The notes under the pieces: model-generated
The model's input: the letters and a program-made list of their open reading frames with translations, nothing else
Told to the model about the DNA's origin: nothing
Database searches by the model: none
Source of the DNA: Sulfurisphaera javensis
Lineage (GTDB): Archaea > Thermoproteota > Thermoprotei_A > Sulfolobales > Sulfolobaceae
NCBI RefSeq assembly: GCF_041154675.1
Contig: NZ_AP031322.1
Span: 248,001-312,000 of the forward strand
Length of the DNA: 64,000 nt
Direction: 5' to 3'
Position numbers and translations under genes: made by a program
Shown here: one piece after another, positions 51,417 to 60,883 of the stretch
Layout: each line of letters begins with the position of its first letter
Numbering within the stretch: the stretch's first letter is position 1

Positions 51417-52850
51417 TCACATATCCATCTTTCTGAATCTCCATATTCCAATAAGCAGAGGGATGGTAATCCACAAAATTTCCGATAAAATACTAATTCC
51501 TACGTTAAATCCAGAGAAGTTATAATTGGTAGCGTAATATGTTAATGCACTTTGTAAAGATGTCGGACTTATGTAATATTGTAATGATATAGCATCCTTA
51601 GGGAAAACTAATACTAGTATAGAGAATAAAACGTTTAAAATAAAATATAATACTATACCCAGTCCTAAAGATGCTATTGGTGATAGTAATGTTGATAAGA
51701 AGAATTCTAGTGTATACCAAACTATAATTCCTACAAATATAGATATAAAGAAATAGATAATGAGTAAAGAAGGAACTAACTTCAGTAAAATTAAAGAAGA
51801 AATTCCTATTGCTAAACTAAACACAAGGGATGATAAGAGAATTGATAAGATTCCTGCAAAATACCTAATCAAATAAAACTGAGTCCTAGTTATCGGTTTA
51901 GATAATATGAAAATTAATCCAGCGTTTTTAAGTCTTCCAAATATACTGTATGCAATATAAATAAAGATTATACCAAACCCAAATAAGAATATTCCTGCGC
52001 TAGAGAACATTGCTTCTCCTAGCTCACTTTCAATTTCTGGAATTGGTAAGAACCTAAAATTTTGAGTATATACCTTAGAGGTAATAACACTAATATAACT
52101 GGTTCCAGAAGGAATATGAATAATGAAGTTACCAATTCCATTTACAGTAACGTTTGTCTCTCCCAATAATTTTCCACCAACTTTATTGTAGAATTTTACA
52201 GCGAAAGTTCCATTACCCGCTACTATTAAATGAGCTGTTTCTCCGTTATATCCAAAGATTGTAATTATTGGATATCCATAAAAGAAGGATTCACCTAGTC
52301 CAAATGGTGAAATGAAAGATGTTGGTGTGTTAGTAAATTCAGTAATATTTTCAAATGTAAAAATATAAATAGGGCCACTAGGATAAGAATACGGAGCAAT
52401 TCTAGCAAGGGAAATAGAAGTCTCATTCTGTTTATTATAATTTACTATTAAGACAATCGTTAATGGTATCTTTATAGATGTTAAATTATATGAGAAAATT
52501 CCAGAAGCATTAGTAGTAAAAGAATACATTTCGGGATCTTTAACACTATTATAATATACGATATTAATATTCGAAACTGTAGGATAAATCAACTTAAGAT
52601 AAACTTTAACATTAGATAAGGGATTACCATTATTATCAAACACTAATCCTAAAACATGAAGACTATGCGTGATATTCGAATAAGTTGCATAACCTACAAA
52701 ATTAAAGCTATATAGAGCTGATGACGAAAGTGAAAGAGTTTTATATGCTAAGTATGTTAGTCCAATTCCACCTACAATAAAGATTATTAGAAATAAAAGT
52801 ACTGAAACGCGTAAGAATGATCTTTTAAAGTCATAAAGAATAGGATTCAT
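51417..52850 (-). CDS. ABC-2-like permease with large outer domain
   Basis: A 477-residue membrane protein from ATG 52850. I prefer this over the TTG 18 bases upstream because a TATA-like TTTAAATA lies about 28 bases before the ATG. One helix (about 15-40) precedes an extracellular beta-sandwich region (about 50-280; GLVFDNNGNPLSNVKVYLKL resembles a carboxypeptidase-regulatory/Ig-like fold), and five or six helices follow with the cytosolic loop ILSKPITRTQFYLIRYF, typical of ABC-2 permeases (SKPITR). No ATPase gene is next to it. Substrate unknown. Confidence 0.75.
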   Translation of the reverse strand: MNPILYDFKRSFLRVSVLLFLIIFIVGGIGLTYLAYKTLSLSSSALYSFNFVGYATYSNITHSLHVLGLVFDNNGNPLSNVKVYLKLIYPTVSNINIVYYNSVKDPEMYSFTTNASGIFSYNLTSIKIPLTIVLIVNYNKQNETSISLARIAPYSYPSGPIYIFTFENITEFTNTPTSFISPFGLGESFFYGYPIITIFGYNGETAHLIVAGNGTFAVKFYNKVGGKLLGETNVTVNGIGNFIIHIPSGTSYISVITSKVYTQNFRFLPIPEIESELGEAMFSSAGIFLFGFGIIFIYIAYSIFGRLKNAGLIFILSKPITRTQFYLIRYFAGILSILLSSLVFSLAIGISSLILLKLVPSLLIIYFFISIFVGIIVWYTLEFFLSTLLSPIASLGLGIVLYFILNVLFSILVLVFPKDAISLQYYISPTSLQSALTYYATNYNFSGFNVGISILSEILWITIPLLIGIWRFRKMDM

Positions 52851-53136
52851 ACTTAATAAGCTCAACAATGAAGAAGTATTTAAAATTAATCAAAATAAAA
52901 GAATTGTGCCCAAAAATTCTATTATTTCAATAAAAACTTGAGAAAAATTCTACTTATAAAGATTTAAGCAAAAACAAAATATTGAACAGGGAAAAACCAA
53001 AGAGTATAAGAATGTTTTACATAGCGTCTTTATGTAGTTAAAAATTTTACATATTTTATTTCTCTTCATTAAGTTAAATGGGAAAATACCTATACTTGAA
53101 TGTTCTAAAAATAATTTACGTCCATTTAACGATGCT

Positions 53137-53466
53137 ATGGACACGCACGCTTTATTTATAATATTAGCCGGTGGTTCTGATACTCGTCTTAAGCCTTTAA
53201 CTTATACTGATAATAAGCTCACTTTATAAATAGCTAATGGTTCTATACGCTTTCGAAACCTCGTTAACGCTGGGATAAAGGATATTGGAGTAATTATTTA
53301 TCCTCTTAAGGAAACCACGATTGAAATTCTATCACCCGTTAATTTTTCTAACATTTAACTTACTTCTATTAAGCAAACAGATCCTCTCGGTCTAGCTCAC
53401 GCTGTTATAGCAACTGAACCTTTTCTGAAAGACAAACCTTTGAGTGTGTTAAACAATTTTTATTAA
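53137..53466 (+). pseudogene. Sugar-1-phosphate nucleotidyltransferase remnant (RmlA-like)
   Basis: One frame reads MDTHALFIILAGGSDTRL, then KPLTYTDNKLTL, a TAA stop, NLVNAGIKDIGVIIYPLKE, another TAA, and TSIKQTDPLGLAHAVIATEP before the end. The LAGGxxTRLxPLT motif, VNAGI and QTDPLGLAHA are hallmarks of glucose-1-phosphate thymidylyltransferases. Two in-frame stops (53227-53229 and about 53350) and a shortened middle show it is dead. It stays in one frame, so the decay may be recent. G in the GGSGTR loop has become D. Confidence 0.75.
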
Positions 53467-53623
53467 TAATTTTATTAAATAAATAGACTTAAAACAGAAT
53501 AGTGTTATCATAAAGATATAAATTACTTCTAGAACTCTTTAGTTATTTAATTTCGTCTTATCTTGATGAAGATACATTACATAATAAAATTTTCAACTAT
53601 CTGATGACAATATGGACACATGT

Positions 53624-54283
53624 TCACGGGAAAATTATATCAATGCCCATTGTTTTTGCTATTGCTTTTACCTTGTCTGGATATTTATCATGAATGAAAG
53701 GAGTTACTACTATGACTCTTGTAATTTTAACATTCTTCTCTTTTTCGTAGAATTCCTTTTCCTTCTTTATTGTTGGTAAGTCACCTCTCTTCACAGCCGA
53801 GGTTACTTCCACCATTATTATCTCATGATCCTTTATCACTATGTCATATTCAACATCTGATGGTTCTCCATAAGCATCCTCTTGCTTATCATAAAGAATT
53901 TCATAAGTAACGTCAAAGCCCTCTGTCTTTAAAATCTCATACATCCCACGTCTAAAAGCGTCCTCGCCTATTAGTCCCCATCTGGCACCCAAACCCACTA
54001 TTATTGTTTCCAGTCTATTAATTTCTTTTTTGAACTCATCTTTTGTAACAAAGTTTTTAGCGTCCTCATTCGTAACCAAATTCTTGAGATCTTCTTTAGT
54101 TGCCATATTGCGTTTGATCTCCTCAACATCACTTTTTAACTTCTCTACTTCGCTTAGGAGAGTTTGCCAAGGCATTAACTTAGCTAACACTTCATATAAA
54201 ATTGCTGGTTTTTGCATTAAAGCCTCCACTATAATTGATGGGTTCTCCTTTAGCACTTTCTTAATCTCTTCTTGTAATGACAT
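53624..54283 (-). CDS. DUF3782-type PD-(D/E)XK nuclease-like protein
   Basis: A 219-residue protein. An N-terminal helix and coiled-coil section (about 35-100; repeated KNLVTNEDAKNFVTKDEF units) leads to a nuclease-like domain: GLIGEDAFRRGMYEIL, then VEYDIVIKDHEIIMVEVTS, where D-x-E-V fits the PD-(D/E)XK core. This architecture is typical of the archaeal DUF3782 family found in many copies in Sulfolobales. The role is unknown, possibly defence or mobile DNA. The ATG is preceded by AT-rich promoter DNA. Confidence 0.78.
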   Translation of the reverse strand: MSLQEEIKKVLKENPSIIVEALMQKPAILYEVLAKLMPWQTLLSEVEKLKSDVEEIKRNMATKEDLKNLVTNEDAKNFVTKDEFKKEINRLETIIVGLGARWGLIGEDAFRRGMYEILKTEGFDVTYEILYDKQEDAYGEPSDVEYDIVIKDHEIIMVEVTSAVKRGDLPTIKKEKEFYEKEKNVKITRVIVVTPFIHDKYPDKVKAIAKTMGIDIIFP

Positions 54284-54462
54284 CTAATTAAACATCGCAT
54301 TTATTCAATTAAAACTTGACTATATTCATTATTCTGAGAATTCATAAAACGACTAAGTCGCAGGGAGTTACTCAAATAAACGTTATATTTTTAGAAAATG
54401 ATCCATTAGTATGCTAATTTAAGCTCATTATTTTATATGAAAATAAGCATATATTCCTTAAT

Positions 54463-54675
54463 ATGGAAGTGTTTCCGATAATTAAATCTAATGTAATATT
54501 ATCTGTAATTATTTTCATGTTTTATAGCGTAGTTATTAGATAGATATTGTTTTTCATGATAAGTGCAAACTCACTTATAATTACCTTTAATAAAAGATTG
54601 GCAGATTTATTAACGATATAAGGAACAGCATTATTTATAATATCTAAGGAATTCAATATCCTATTCAAAGTTTAA
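54463..54675 (+). pseudogene. Possible membrane-protein remnant with two stops
   Basis: A 71-codon frame starts MEVFPIIKSNVILSVIIF and stays hydrophobic and protein-like across TAG and TAA stops (after VVIR and LLTI) to a final TAA. A single frame with two stops in a decaying zone suggests a dead gene, but AT-rich DNA can give this by chance. Confidence 0.28.
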
Positions 54676-54803
54676 AAGATATTATACATCTTGTAGAAGA
54701 TTTTTACATTTATCGGAAAGTTTTAGAACTTTAACAATGTGAGAACAGTTAAAAACTTATCATAATTGAAATATGAAGAGAAACAAATAACTAAAAGGTA
54801 AAA

Positions 54804-54965
54804 TTACATTAGATATATTAAAGGATCTTCCATTTTTCTTTTTCTTATGCTATTGTAATAGCTTGGAAACTCGTTTTTAAGATACTCATCTGGTAATTTT
54901 GCTAGGTCATATAGTGGAAGCTCTACTTTTTTGCTCTTTGATTTTAATATCATATTTTTCATCAT
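54804..54965 (-). CDS. 53-residue small protein, unknown
   Basis: MMKNMILKSKSKKVELPLY followed by DLAKLPDEYLKNEFPSYYN and SIRKRKMEDPLIYLM. The composition (Pro/Glu/Lys-rich, amphipathic helices) looks like a real short protein, reminiscent of antitoxin-sized proteins. A TATA-like TTTTTTAAAC lies about 28 bases upstream (plus coordinates about 54987-54996). The next ATG three bases on is equally possible. No partner gene is adjacent. Confidence 0.45.
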   Translation of the reverse strand: MMKNMILKSKSKKVELPLYDLAKLPDEYLKNEFPSYYNSIRKRKMEDPLIYLM

Positions 54966-55156
54966 TTATATATTGTATATTATAGTTTAAAAAACTATGT
55001 CCATCATTTTAACATAAATAAATTTTTCAACACATGCATAAGCATACTATAAAAAACTGAGTAGATAATACTTCAAATTGTTCTATCTTTTTTATTTTTG
55101 AAATCGCGTACGAGTGTATAGTAATATTTTTAAAAAGATACGTATTACGAGGAATT

Positions 55157-55336
55157 ATGAAAAGACTAATTTTGTCTCTATTATTTTCATTATCAGTAGC
55201 GTTAATTATCAGTAGTAATCTTAACTCTAACAATGGCTATATTATATTTAGTTCTACTTTTTTAATGGACTTTATTCTATCTCTAGTTTCATTCATTCTT
55301 GTAATTTATTCTTTATTAAGAAAGCTAAGCATTTAA
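55157..55336 (+). CDS. Small two-helix membrane protein
   Basis: A 59-residue frame starting MKRLILSLLFSLSVALIIS with two hydrophobic segments (3-20 and 35-54) and a basic end (LLRKLSI). A TATA-like ATATTTTTAAAAA (about 55124-55136) lies about 27 bases before the ATG, with GAGG at 55149-55152 as a possible weak ribosome site. Its stop overlaps the stop of the convergent membrane protein gene by four bases. Family unknown. Confidence 0.5.
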   Translation: MKRLILSLLFSLSVALIISSNLNSNNGYIIFSSTFLMDFILSLVSFILVIYSLLRKLSI

Positions 55337-56052
55337 CCTAAGACCCATTCTTTTTGATTTAATTTTGAAATCAGAAAACCCTTTAGATATTCAAAGTGGA
55401 AATCTAAAAATTCCTTAAATTTATTTTTTCTTAGATCTTTTAGATAATATTCAATGCATACTAGTATTCCTACTCTACCTTTATTTATTGCATAAATTTC
55501 TATGAAATCGTTAAATATTACTCCTTCATGATTTCCTAAAAGAGATAAAGATAACTTATAAGGAGATAACCTAAGCTGACTTTTGAATAAAATGAAAGGA
55601 GCTTCATCTATTATTATATCATACAATAGATTTGATGCAGAAACACTGAATGCTAAATACATTTTTCCTTTTCTATGACTAAAGAATGAATAAAGAAGTA
55701 AAGAAAAAGAAATAAAAACTATAATTCCAATTTTTTCGCTTAAAAAGAATATAGAAGAAAATAATAAGTAAAAAGAAAGAAATTTAGGATCAACATTCTT
55801 TGCCACTTCAGTGCCTAATAAGTACCATAAAGGAATGAGAATTAATGAAAAAAGATAGAAGGAAAAAAAGGAAATAAAAATTATAATAATTGAAAGTATA
55901 GTATAAGTAAACAATAGGAGAGGAGATGTTTTCTTTATGTTGATCTGTTTAGTATCTTCATAAATAGGTTTTATAGAACTAATCTTAGAAAGATACTCTT
56001 TATGACTCAAATAAATATTCTTGTCATCAATAACGTTCCATGGAATTGACAT
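55333..56052 (-). CDS. Membrane protein of unknown function
   Basis: A 239-residue protein: a polar N-terminus (1-45), four hydrophobic helices (about 46-75, 78-98, 100-125 and a weaker fourth), and a soluble C-terminal 110 residues with KMYLAFSVSASNLLYDIIIDEAPF and YKLSLSLLGNHEG, probably a cytosolic alpha/beta domain. I recognise no family. It sits in an accessory region and is convergent with the small membrane protein. Confidence 0.6.
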   Translation of the reverse strand: MSIPWNVIDDKNIYLSHKEYLSKISSIKPIYEDTKQINIKKTSPLLLFTYTILSIIIIFISFFSFYLFSLILIPLWYLLGTEVAKNVDPKFLSFYLLFSSIFFLSEKIGIIVFISFSLLLYSFFSHRKGKMYLAFSVSASNLLYDIIIDEAPFILFKSQLRLSPYKLSLSLLGNHEGVIFNDFIEIYAINKGRVGILVCIEYYLKDLRKNKFKEFLDFHFEYLKGFLISKLNQKEWVLG

Positions 56053-56699
56053 ATTTGTAAATTCAAATGACTTACCTAGATATATTATTTTCGAATATAA
56101 ATAAATCTTAAAAAATCATTCATAGCGTTCAGTAATAAATCTTTTGGTCAGAAATTTTGCATACTCCCCACTTATATAAGTGTCGTTAAGTATGTAAAAA
56201 ATTTAAAGTGTTTATAATCTATTTATAAAAATCAAAGAGAAGATTCATATGTTATTAAAACATTTTGAGAAATCGTAGAAATTATTCATTGTGTAGCCAT
56301 TAAGGGGTAATTCAGGTTTTCATTGCTATTTGTATTTATCTCATTCAATTATAATAATGCAGTGAAGAAATACGTGAAAATATGTATATTGTGAGTACGA
56401 TTGTTTTTATATTCATTGTGTTGATGGCATTACGTAATGCCCTTGCCCTTATCCCAATCACTTGCAAATATTCTCAAAATTTTTTTACTGTTACTGATTT
56501 TTTTACAATTAGCAATGGAGCCCTGAATGACTCCATTAAGGAATAAAATTAAGATATCTATAGTCTTTACACTAAGGTTGAAAGAAAGTTTATGTATAAT
56601 GAAGGTTAAATTCTATCGAGAAAATCATAGAAATAATTTATATCTTAGTAATGACATAATGAAATTATTTCTACTTTAATGTAGTATATAATCATCTAT
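56053..56699. other. Intergenic region with palindromes
   Basis: About 650 bases upstream of the unknown membrane gene and downstream of thiC. It holds the perfect palindrome CACTTATATAAGTG (56169-56182) nested within outer arms CATACT/AGTATG (about 56159-56194) and GGCATTACGTAATGCC (56426-56441). A 54-codon frame (56382-56546, starting MYIVSTIVFIFIVLM) is open but has no supporting signal. Confidence 0.5.
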
Positions 56700-57980
56700 C
56701 TACTTTTTAACTTGTTCTAATGCCCACATCATGGGGCAATAACCTCCACACATAGTACAAGCTTTTACTTTAGGTTTGCCAAATTGAGTATAAACTTTCA
56801 TAGCTCTTTCTGGGGCAATTAACAGGGAAATCATCTTATCCCATTCTAATTTTCCTCTATAATAACTTACTAAATCATCCCATTTTCTTGATTTCTTACC
56901 AAGCTTAACTATATCACCAGCATGAGCTGCTATCCTATAAGCAATTGCTCCTTCTTCGACTTGTTGCACATTTGGTAAACTTAAATGTTCCGCTGGAGTG
57001 AGGTAACATAAAAGATCAGCACCACTGGCTGAAGCAATAGCAGCTCCTATAGCTGAAGCAATATGATCATAAGGAGCTCCAACATCTATTGGTAGAGGTC
57101 CTAAAACATAATATGGCACACCATTAGTTAGCTTTTTCATTAATTTTACATCCCAAGCTATTTCGTTTAACGGCACATGCCCTGGTCCTTCTACCATTAC
57201 CTGGACTCCTTTAGATAAAGCACTTTTTACTAATCTAGCTGTCTCTAATAATTCACCTATTTGAAATTCGTCATGCGCATCTCCAGTTGCTCCAGGCCTT
57301 AAGGCATCCCCTAAAGATATGACAGCATCGTATTCTTTAAACATTTCTAAAATATAATCCCAATTTTTCCTATATGGATTTTCAGAATTATTGTGAATCA
57401 TCCATCCAGCTATCATATCTCCTCCTCTTGAAACTATAGGAATTATTCTGTCACTTTTTAGAGCCCTTATTGCAAGATCCTTAGTTAAGCCAGCATGAAT
57501 AGTCATAAAGGCTACACCATCTTTCAAATGTTTTTCTATAGTATTTAACAATTCGTCTTCAGTAAAGTATGCGCCACCTGATTTTTTCTTAAAAGATTCT
57601 ATAAATACTTGATAAACTGGTACAGTGCCTACTGGCAATTCTGAGTTCCTTATAATTTCTTTCCTTATATAATCAAGATCTCCACCAGTAGATAAATCCA
57701 TTAAAGTATCTCCCCACTTATTAGCTACCTTAACTTTCTCTAATTCCATATGTAGATCTACTACTTCGCTTGATGTACCAATATTTACATTAACCTTTGT
57801 AGTTAAGCCTTTTCCTATTGCGACAATCTTCTTGGAAGGATACTTTACATTTCTTATTAACATAATTTTTCCTTCAGCAATTCTCTTCCTAATTTTTTCT
57901 ACTGATACTTTCTCTATTTCACTTATCTTTTTCATTTCATCTGTAATTATACCTTTTCTCGCATCATCAATTATAGCCAT
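56700..57980 (-). CDS. thiC: Phosphomethylpyrimidine synthase ThiC
   Basis: A 426-residue ThiC. It converts aminoimidazole ribotide to the hydroxymethylpyrimidine phosphate of thiamine using SAM and a [4Fe-4S] cluster. The cluster motif CTMCGGYC (CxxCxxxC) is at the C-terminus; [48 protein letters not shown] and the N-terminal [14 protein letters not shown] are family blocks. It is the archaeal length, lacking the plant/bacterial N-terminal extension. Monocistronic; no TPP riboswitch is visible in the short 5' region (57981-58010). Confidence 0.96.
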   Translation of the reverse strand: MAIIDDARKGIITDEMKKISEIEKVSVEKIRKRIAEGKIMLIRNVKYPSKKIVAIGKGLTTKVNVNIGTSSEVVDLHMELEKVKVANKWGDTLMDLSTGGDLDYIRKEIIRNSELPVGTVPVYQVFIESFKKKSGGAYFTEDELLNTIEKHLKDGVAFMTIHAGLTKDLAIRALKSDRIIPIVSRGGDMIAGWMIHNNSENPYRKNWDYILEMFKEYDAVISLGDALRPGATGDAHDEFQIGELLETARLVKSALSKGVQVMVEGPGHVPLNEIAWDVKLMKKLTNGVPYYVLGPLPIDVGAPYDHIASAIGAAIASASGADLLCYLTPAEHLSLPNVQQVEEGAIAYRIAAHAGDIVKLGKKSRKWDDLVSYYRGKLEWDKMISLLIAPERAMKVYTQFGKPKVKACTMCGGYCPMMWALEQVKK

Positions 57981-58088
57981 GATTTTAATTCATATAAGTA
58001 ACTTATAAATTTTATTATATTCAATTTGACTATGACTTTTTGATTTTTCAAAGATTAAGTTTAATTGCTCTAGTTCTGACTTTACTCT

Positions 58089-59327
58089 ATGATAGTAGTT
58101 ATAGGTTCTGGTCCAGCCGGATTATATGGAGCTCTTACTGCGTCACTATTGGGAGAAAAAGTGAAATTAATTGAGGAAAATGAAAAACTTGGAGGAACAT
58201 GTGTTCTTTATGGTTGTATACCATCGAAAGCAATGCTTCATCCCTTAGCTTTAAAGTACTCTCTTGAAAGAATAGGAAAGAAAGTTGACTTTACCTATGA
58301 AGAGTTAACTAAATTAGCTCAAGATGCAATAAATAGGCTTTCTAAAGGAGTTGAATATATGTTAGAGAGTGCAGGAGTAGAAGTAATTCATGGTAAAGGT
58401 ATTTTAAAAGGAAAAGAAGTTGAAGTTAGTGGACAAGTTCTATATCCAGATAAAGTATTAGTCGCAACTGGAACATTAAAGCCTGAAATAAAAGGGACTA
58501 TTGCTTCAGATGACTTGCCTTATTTAACTAAAGATTTCAACGTTGTTACAGTTATTGGAGGAGGAGTTGGTGGTGTCGAATATGGTTGGTTATTACATAA
58601 GGTTGGTAAGGAAGTACACATAGTTGAAAAGGATAATCTTCTTTTACCTAAACATGATATGGATTTAAGAAATAGTGTAACAAATCATTTTAAGAGAATA
58701 GGTGTTAAGCTTCACTTAAGAACTGAGGCTAAAATAGAGGAAGGAAAAGTAAAACTTTCTGATGGAAGTGAAATTAAATCAGACATAATACTAATGAGTT
58801 TTGGAAGAAAACCTAACTTGAACGGAATAGAAAGCCTACCACATGATTATTGGATTAAAGTAAATGAATACATGGAAACTCCTTTAAAGGATATATATGC
58901 TGCCGGAGATGTAACGGGGTCATTTACTGCACATGAAGCAATACATAAGGGTTATATAGCTGGCTTAAATATGAAAGGAGTAAAAAAGGCGTATGATGGA
59001 ACTGCAGTTCCTAAGGTTATTTATACAATGCCTCAAGTTGCTTATGTAGGCAATACTGATAGAGGTAGGTGTGTTAAGGTAGAATTATCTAGTTTAGGTA
59101 GGGCAATAACTGAAAAGAGGACTGAAGGCTTTGTAAAAATATGTGAAGAAAATGGTAAAGTAATTGGTGGTGTTGCTTTTTCAGAAAGAGCTGAAGAGAT
59201 TATATCACTTATTGCCTTAGGAATAAAATTAAAGGCTACTGTGGATGAGTTATTAGATTTTCACTATCCGCATCCTTCTTACCTAGAAATAATTTGGGAA
59301 ATACTAAGACGTTTTAAGTTGGGATAA
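58089..59327 (+). CDS. Dihydrolipoamide dehydrogenase-like flavoprotein disulfide reductase
   Basis: A 412-residue member of the disulfide-reductase family. GSGPAGLYGALTAS at 6-19 binds FAD; GGTCVLYGCIPSKAML contains the redox pair Cys38/Cys43; VIGGGVGGVEYGWLL binds NAD(P)H; FHYPHPSYLEIIWE near the end matches the HxHP...E active-site dyad. It is about 50 residues shorter than bacterial Lpd. Sulfolobales lack typical 2-oxoacid dehydrogenases of full bacterial form, and an sHdr locus using lipoate-binding proteins lies 2 kb away, so serving that lipoate pool is plausible. Confidence 0.88.
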   Translation: MIVVIGSGPAGLYGALTASLLGEKVKLIEENEKLGGTCVLYGCIPSKAMLHPLALKYSLERIGKKVDFTYEELTKLAQDAINRLSKGVEYMLESAGVEVIHGKGILKGKEVEVSGQVLYPDKVLVATGTLKPEIKGTIASDDLPYLTKDFNVVTVIGGGVGGVEYGWLLHKVGKEVHIVEKDNLLLPKHDMDLRNSVTNHFKRIGVKLHLRTEAKIEEGKVKLSDGSEIKSDIILMSFGRKPNLNGIESLPHDYWIKVNEYMETPLKDIYAAGDVTGSFTAHEAIHKGYIAGLNMKGVKKAYDGTAVPKVIYTMPQVAYVGNTDRGRCVKVELSSLGRAITEKRTEGFVKICEENGKVIGGVAFSERAEEIISLIALGIKLKATVDELLDFHYPHPSYLEIIWEILRRFKLG

Positions 59328-60261
59328 GTATTTTCTTTTTATCTAACTCTTTCAAGAATAATGCGTTTTGATATACTTCATTTTCATTGAATTTTAAATC
59401 ATTAAGAAGTTTTTTTGCAATGCTACAATCATATTTAGTTCCTTCATATCTTATTAAACTCCTAATTTCTTTTGGTAATGCTGATTTTACTATGCCTTTA
59501 GGAATTGGGATTTTAATTGTCTTTTTACCTAAAGCCTTAGAGTATATTTCAAAAAAGGAGTCTAAAGATACTGGTTCACACTCAGTTGCGTAAAAATAAA
59601 GTAATTCTGGTTTTTCCTTAATTAATTCTAAAATCATTTTACCAATATAATTAGCACTTATAGGCATAAACGATATACCAGTTTTAGGGATTATTCCCAT
59701 TTTTACAAGCCTATACATAATTACGAATTGAATATGTGCAGCATATTTTCCATAAACTAAAGTTGGCCTAAGGATTACTAAAGGAAAATTACCTTTAGCA
59801 ATTGAATATACTTCTTTTTCACCTTGTAATTTTGTTATCTCGAAAGGTGTCTGAGGATTGAACCCTTCTCCTAATTCTTTTTCAATTTTCACTTCCCCGG
59901 TAATTCCATATGTCGAACCGGAAGTATGGATAAAAAGAGCCTTGTTATTTACTTCCTTTATCGTCATTGCAATTATTTTAGGTATTTCTACGTTAGCAAT
60001 ATAAAGAGTTCTCTCATCACCACTAATTTCACCTATAAAATTAATTATTACATCACTCTTCTTTATTTCTTCCTTTAATTTATCTCTTTCTGTCAAGATA
60101 TCAAGTTTTATTAATTTGACACCTTTTTCTTCCAATATCTCTTTATATAACTTTTTAACAGGATTTAGGTTCCTATAAGTTAATATAACTTCATTTGAAG
60201 AGGATAAAATTTCAGCAACATGAGTTGCAATAAATCCTAAACTAGTTATGAAAATTCTCAT
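59314..60261 (-). CDS. NAD-dependent epimerase/dehydratase-like protein (degenerate)
   Basis: A 315-residue extended-SDR protein. The fold is clear (LRPTLVYGKYAAH, HTSGSTYGI), but two key sites deviate: the N-terminal dinucleotide loop reads ITSLGFIATH, lacking the first glycine of GxxGxxG, and the YxxxK site reads FEITK (Phe140, Lys144). Loss of the catalytic Tyr suggests no normal epimerase chemistry; a structural or quinone-linked role as in NDUFA9-like proteins is possible. It is convergent with the Lpd-like gene (14-base overlap) and downstream of an HTH gene. Confidence 0.78.
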   Translation of the reverse strand: MRIFITSLGFIATHVAEILSSSNEVILTYRNLNPVKKLYKEILEEKGVKLIKLDILTERDKLKEEIKKSDVIINFIGEISGDERTLYIANVEIPKIIAMTIKEVNNKALFIHTSGSTYGITGEVKIEKELGEGFNPQTPFEITKLQGEKEVYSIAKGNFPLVILRPTLVYGKYAAHIQFVIMYRLVKMGIIPKTGISFMPISANYIGKMILELIKEKPELLYFYATECEPVSLDSFFEIYSKALGKKTIKIPIPKGIVKSALPKEIRSLIRYEGTKYDCSIAKKLLNDLKFNENEVYQNALFLKELDKKKILIPT

Positions 60262-60300
60262 AAGAGATAGGAAGAGGGAAAAAATAAATTATTTTATCAG

Positions 60301-60681
60301 TTATTGTTGTTTGCCTAATTCTCTCGGAATTAATTGACCAAAAAGTTCAGCACATCTCTTGAAGTCATTAACAATTTTCTCAATTAATTTTTCTGTGGGT
60401 ATAGCTTTGTATATGTACCTTGGTCTTCCTCCCTTAGAAGAAGAGTCCTTAACTCTCTCTACAAATCCTAAGGAAACTAATTTGTTAACACTCCTATTTA
60501 TGGAAGCCTTGGATAGTTTTAACATTTCAGCTAACGAATCTTCGTTTTTACCTTCGCTATTTAGTAAAACTTTAAGAACTTGGAAATCTGTGTCCGAGAT
60601 ATCGTAGCAGAAACTAAGGGCCTCAATTATTCCTACTTCTTTCCCGCTAGGAAGTCTTATTTTAGTTACTTCTAATTCCAT
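60301..60681 (-). CDS. Winged-HTH transcriptional regulator
   Basis: A 126-residue regulator. The HTH is [25 protein letters not shown] with wing [12 protein letters not shown], then a C-terminal helix ([14 protein letters not shown]) for dimerisation. It resembles small archaeal MarR/TrmB or Lrs14-like proteins; I cannot choose between them. A TATA-like ATATACTTTAAATAC stretch lies upstream (60690-60705). It is 39 bases upstream of the SDR gene on the same strand and may control it. Confidence 0.78.
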   Translation of the reverse strand: MELEVTKIRLPSGKEVGIIEALSFCYDISDTDFQVLKVLLNSEGKNEDSLAEMLKLSKASINRSVNKLVSLGFVERVKDSSSKGGRPRYIYKAIPTEKLIEKIVNDFKRCAELFGQLIPRELGKQQ

Positions 60682-60883
60682 ACTTTATCATGATATATAC
60701 TTTAAATACAAGTATTTAAATCTTTGTATTTTAAGCAAATAGATTACCCAAGTATTAAAACCTAATCTTCACATTTCTAATTATTTAAAAGAATAAAACT
60801 AATACCACAAGTATAGAAATCCTTGGTAATATCAAGAATCTCTTAAACATAAAGGTTAATTATAACCTAATAAACTTTATAAT

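Noticed and set aside
52950-53144. 64-codon minus-strand frame rich in Phe and Cys
   Set aside because: It has no promoter or ribosome site, low-complexity composition, and its start overlaps the readable nucleotidyltransferase pseudogene on the other strand.
53562-53604. TTGATGA...CTGATGA boxes resembling a C/D sRNA
   Set aside because: The spacing between boxes is far too long (over 30 nt), boxes overlap, and no second D box follows.
55027-55233. 68-codon minus-strand frame
   Set aside because: It overlaps the better supported plus-strand membrane microprotein (55157-55336) and has no TATA signal.
56382-56546. 54-codon frame starting MYIVSTIVFIFIVLM
   Set aside because: One hydrophobic stretch only, spans a 16-bp DNA palindrome, and no clear promoter; could be chance in AT-rich DNA.
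57981-58088. Possible TPP riboswitch upstream of thiC
   Set aside because: The 5' region is very short, AT-rich and shows no CUGAGA-type core; the transcript is probably leaderless.
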